Assembly: GCA_017623675.1 (NCBI GenBank)
Contig: JAGAOO010000046.1
Coordinates: 1-64,000, forward strand
Origin: Lachnospiraceae bacterium
GTDB lineage: Bacteria; Bacillota; Clostridia; Lachnospirales; Lachnospiraceae
Length of the DNA stretch: 64,000 bases
Reading direction: 5' to 3'
The position numbers were made by a program, and so were the translations under genes. Position 1 is the stretch's first letter; the number at the start of each line of letters is the position of its first letter. The notes under the pieces were generated by a model. That model searched no databases. It had not been told where the DNA came from and saw only the letters and a program-made list of their open reading frames with translations. Shown piece after piece: positions 61,431 to 64,000 of the stretch.

Positions 61431-62660
61431 CTAAAAAATACTCTTAGGTGTTTTTTCAATCGGACGGTATCCCTGTTCTGCCAATTCCTGAATGATTGCC
61501 TGCTTATGCTCCGGTCCAAAGGCTTCCATGGTAATCACAAGTTCTACTGCGCTGTTCCGGTTCAGACTGACAAACTGATTATGCTCCAGACGAATGATAT
61601 TTCCCTGTGCTTTTGCAATGACAGAGGAAACATTCATTAATTCACCCGGCTTGTCCGGTAATAATACGGATACTGTAAAAATACGGCTGCGGGCAATTAA
61701 ACCATGCTGGACAACGGAAGCAAGGGTAATTACATCCATATTACCGCCACTGATAATGCTGACAACCTTCTTATCCTTTACATTCAAATGCTTTAATGCA
61801 GCTACAGTAAGCAGACCGGAATTTTCAGCTAACATTTTATGGTTTTCAATCATATCCAAAAATGCAACAATCAATTCTGAATCGTCTACGGTAATAATAT
61901 CATCTAAATTCTTCTGTAAATATGGGAATATCTTACTGCCCGGTGTCTTTACAGCAGTACCGTCTGCAATGGTATCTACTCCTGCTAATGTAGTTACTTT
62001 TCCGATTTTCAAGGATTCCTGTAAACAGTTGGCACCTGCCGGTTCTACACCAATCACTTTAATATTCGGATTTAGCATCTTTGCAAAGGTGGATACACCG
62101 GTAGCAAGACCACCGCCACCAACCGGCACCAGAATATAATCAACCGTTGGCAATTCCTTAATAATTTCCATGGCAATGGAGCCCTGTCCGGTTGCGACAT
62201 CCAAATCATCAAATGGATGAATAAAGGTATAGCCCTTATCTTCTGCCAGTTCTAATGCATATGCACAGGATTCATCGTATACATCTCCATAAAGAATCAC
62301 TTCTGCACCATAGGACTTGGTACGATTTACTTTAATTAATGGTGTTGTAGTAGGCATGACAATTGTAGCCTTTACACCATACGCTTTTGCAGCATAAGCC
62401 ACACCCTGTGCATGATTTCCTGCTGATGCAGTAATCAGCCCCTTTGCCCGCTCTGCATCGGATAAGGTACTGATTTTATAATAAGCACCTCGAATCTTGT
62501 AAGCACCGGTCAATTGCATGTTCTCCGGCTTTAAATAAACCTTGTTCCCGGTTTGTGCACTTAAAAATTCGCTGTACACCAGATTGGTAGGTAAGACTAC
62601 CTGTTGTACAATATTGTATGCCTCTTCAAATTTCTCTAAGCAAAGCTCTGTTACTGCCAT
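61431..62660 (-). CDS. ilvA: Threonine ammonia-lyase with ACT domain
   Basis: A 409-residue PLP enzyme converting threonine to 2-oxobutanoate. The PLP lysine is in LTGAYKIRGAYYK (about residues 50-62). SAGNHAQGVA and VPVGGGGLATG bind phosphate. A single C-terminal ACT domain (about 325-405, RIFTVSVLLPDKPGELMNV cited as LLPDKPGELMN) is typical of the TdcB/IlvA short-ACT type, so either a biosynthetic or catabolic role is possible. The start overlaps the ftsY stop by 10 bases. Confidence 0.93.
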   Translation of the reverse strand: MAVTELCLEKFEEAYNIVQQVVLPTNLVYSEFLSAQTGNKVYLKPENMQLTGAYKIRGAYYKISTLSDAERAKGLITASAGNHAQGVAYAAKAYGVKATIVMPTTTPLIKVNRTKSYGAEVILYGDVYDESCAYALELAEDKGYTFIHPFDDLDVATGQGSIAMEIIKELPTVDYILVPVGGGGLATGVSTFAKMLNPNIKVIGVEPAGANCLQESLKIGKVTTLAGVDTIADGTAVKTPGSKIFPYLQKNLDDIITVDDSELIVAFLDMIENHKMLAENSGLLTVAALKHLNVKDKKVVSIISGGNMDVITLASVVQHGLIARSRIFTVSVLLPDKPGELMNVSSVIAKAQGNIIRLEHNQFVSLNRNSAVELVITMEAFGPEHKQAIIQELAEQGYRPIEKTPKSIF

Positions 62661-63781
62661 GATTCTTCATCCTCCTCGATAAGCATTTCAACCTCTGACC
62701 TTACATCTAAATCTGCAAATAACGCTTCTACATAATGAGTCGGGTCAAACCGTTGTAAATCATCTATTTTTTCACCAACACCAATATATTTTACCGGTAC
62801 ATCTAATTCTGCCTGAATGGCAATGGCAATACCACCTTTGGCAGTACCGTCTAATTTCGTTAAAATTATACCATTTAAGTCGGTAACCTCACTGAACTGT
62901 CTCGCCTGCTCTAACGCATTTTGTCCGGTAGAACCATCTAAGACAATTAAGGTCTCGCAGTGCGCTTCCGGATATTCCTTCTCAATAATTCGACGCATTT
63001 TTGCAAGCTCATCCATCAGATTCTTCTTGTTGTGCAGACGCCCTGCTGTGTCGCAAAGAAGAATGTCCACATTTCTGGCTTTTGCCGCCTGTACTGCATC
63101 ATACACAACCGCTGCCGGATCGGAGCCCTCCTGCTGCGCGATAATGTCCACTCCTGCCCGTTCTGCCCAGGTCTTCAACTGGTCGATAGCCGCAGCCCGG
63201 AAAGTATCCCCTGCCGCCATCATAACCTTTTTACCACGTTTCTTATATTGAGCTGCTAATTTACCAATGGATGTGGTCTTTCCAACACCATTAACACCGA
63301 TAATCAGCATAACAGTCTTCTGCTCTTCAAAGTCATAGGCAGAATCATCCACCATCATCTGATCACGAATAATGTTATTTAACAATTCCCGGCATGGTTC
63401 CACTTCCTTAATCTTATATTCCTTTACACGTCGCTTTAGGTCCTCAATAATCTTGTCTGTGGTTTCCAAACCTAAATCTGCCATAATCAGAACCTCTTCC
63501 AGTTCATCATAGAAATCATCATCCAGTTCTGAATGTCCATGAAAAATCTGATTTAAGCTTTCTGTCAATTGATTCCGGGTTTTTGTCAACCCACTTACCA
63601 GTCGTTTAAAGAAGCCATGCTCCTTCTCCGGCTTAGATTCAACCGCTTCTTCCGGTTCTGATTCGTTCTCCGGCGTTCTTTCAGTTGATTCTACACTTTG
63701 TTCCGAAACTTCCACAGATTCTGCCTCTGTCAGTTGTTCCACTAACTCCTTATTTTTTTTGAATTTGTCAAATAAACCCAT
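62651..63781 (-). CDS. ftsY: Signal recognition particle receptor FtsY
   Basis: A 376-residue SRP GTPase. The first about 60 residues are acidic and serine/glutamate-rich and mediate membrane contact. The N domain is followed by the G domain with GVNGVGKTTSIGKLA (G1), DTFRAAAIDQL, DTAGRLHNKKNLM cited as DTAGRLHN, TKLDGTAKGG (G4) and GVGEKIDDLQRFD. It docks translating ribosomes to the Sec machinery. GGAGGC precedes the ATG. Confidence 0.97.
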   Translation of the reverse strand: MGLFDKFKKNKELVEQLTEAESVEVSEQSVESTERTPENESEPEEAVESKPEKEHGFFKRLVSGLTKTRNQLTESLNQIFHGHSELDDDFYDELEEVLIMADLGLETTDKIIEDLKRRVKEYKIKEVEPCRELLNNIIRDQMMVDDSAYDFEEQKTVMLIIGVNGVGKTTSIGKLAAQYKKRGKKVMMAAGDTFRAAAIDQLKTWAERAGVDIIAQQEGSDPAAVVYDAVQAAKARNVDILLCDTAGRLHNKKNLMDELAKMRRIIEKEYPEAHCETLIVLDGSTGQNALEQARQFSEVTDLNGIILTKLDGTAKGGIAIAIQAELDVPVKYIGVGEKIDDLQRFDPTHYVEALFADLDVRSEVEMLIEEDEESWQ

Positions 63782-63783
63782 TT

Positions 63784-64000
63784 TTATGCCTCCTGATTTA
63801 TATCATTTCTGTTTCGCAAAACAGCGCGTAATTCCTTGAACCTTTCTTTCCATTCCTTTGTAATTCGATAGGAATCACAAATCTTTTGAATTGCTTTCCC
63901 GTTAATGTTATAAGTTAAGTTATTTGTTTTCATCCATTCATATACTGTGTCAGATTCTTCAATGGCTAATTCTGCAATTAACCATGCTTCTCCCATTTGT
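63784..64000 (-). CDS. C-terminal end of probable DNA alkylation repair protein (partial)
   Basis: An open frame reaching the window edge, whose last 70 residues include MGEAWLIAELAI, YEWMKTNNLTYNI, KAIQKICDSYRITKEWKERF. This pattern (AWxLAE...TYNxxIQKIxxSYRVxKE) is that of the C-terminal HEAT-like repeat of AlkD-type glycosylase family proteins. The Met near the edge is probably internal. Its stop is 3 bases before the ftsY start. The identification is by pattern and partial. Confidence 0.6.
   Translation of the reverse strand, partial: QMGEAWLIAELAIEESDTVYEWMKTNNLTYNINGKAIQKICDSYRITKEWKERFKELRAVLRNRNDINQEA

Noticed and set aside
61594..62139. 181-codon open frame on the plus strand inside ilvA
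   Set aside because: Antisense to a clear threonine ammonia-lyase; no ribosome site or motif.
1..64000. CRISPR array, rRNA, tRNA or insertion sequence
   Set aside because: No regularly spaced short repeats, no tRNA-like cloverleaf ends, no rRNA signature and no transposase gene were seen.

Overview
This window is a chromosomal segment of a low-GC, Gram-positive anaerobe, most likely a member of the Clostridia close to Lachnospiraceae. The assignment rests on gene order and protein type. The mreCD-mrdA-minCDE-rodA-mgsA block, the ylmE-sepF-divIVA-lspA-rluD block and the rplU-prp-rpmA-obgE-yhbY-nadD-yqeK-rsfS block are laid out as in Clostridia. L27 carries the cleavable N-terminal extension together with its protease Prp. 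LexA sites are of the Bacillus/Clostridium type. No rRNA, tRNA, CRISPR array or intact insertion sequence was seen.

Layout. 1-231 is a long hairpin repeat, followed by a RelE/HigB-type toxin-antitoxin pair (297-967) with its own promoter and operator. A MoxR ATPase and a VWA/CoxE-like protein (1277-3291) follow, then an ECF sigma factor with a large membrane-anchored partner (3440-5403). From 5532 to 26511 the plus strand is almost continuously coding: patatin-like lipase, miaB, mutS, an M20 amidohydrolase, a TRIC-type channel, mutL, miaA, a YnbB-like PLP enzyme, DUF4321, radC, then cell shape and division (mreC, mreD, PBP2, minC, minD, minE, rodA), mgsA and a lipoprotein D,D-carboxypeptidase. 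26543-32348 adds a small P-loop protein, a HlyD-like protein, ylmE, sepF, divIVA, lspA and rluD. 32426-36415 holds a cytidylate-kinase-like protein under a possible Rex operator, a tyrosine recombinase, a TtcA-type thiolase, and a divergent yneA-like/lexA pair sharing an array of LexA boxes.

From 36507 to the end, all genes are on the minus strand: two unknown proteins, a membrane HD-GYP protein, the rsfS-yqeK-nadD-yhbY-obgE-rpmA-prp-rplU ribosome and GTPase cluster, RNase G with two radical-SAM-associated genes, a second sigma/anti-sigma pair, tyrS, pepD, the large repeat island (51246-51834), a DUF711/ACT pair, a WalJ-like hydrolase, a HipBA pair, an ABC-F ATPase, a corrinoid-activator-like ASKHA protein, an EAL protein, ilvA, ftsY, and the C-terminal end of a probable AlkD-like protein cut by the window edge.

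Most of the window is core housekeeping: DNA mismatch repair, tRNA modification, elongation and septum placement, ribosome assembly. The accessory parts are the two toxin-antitoxin modules, the two ECF systems, and the long imperfect hairpin repeats. Those repeats are the least explained feature. Two copies are nearly identical and lie in opposite orientation 51 kb apart. A third keeps the fold with different, compensating stem sequence.
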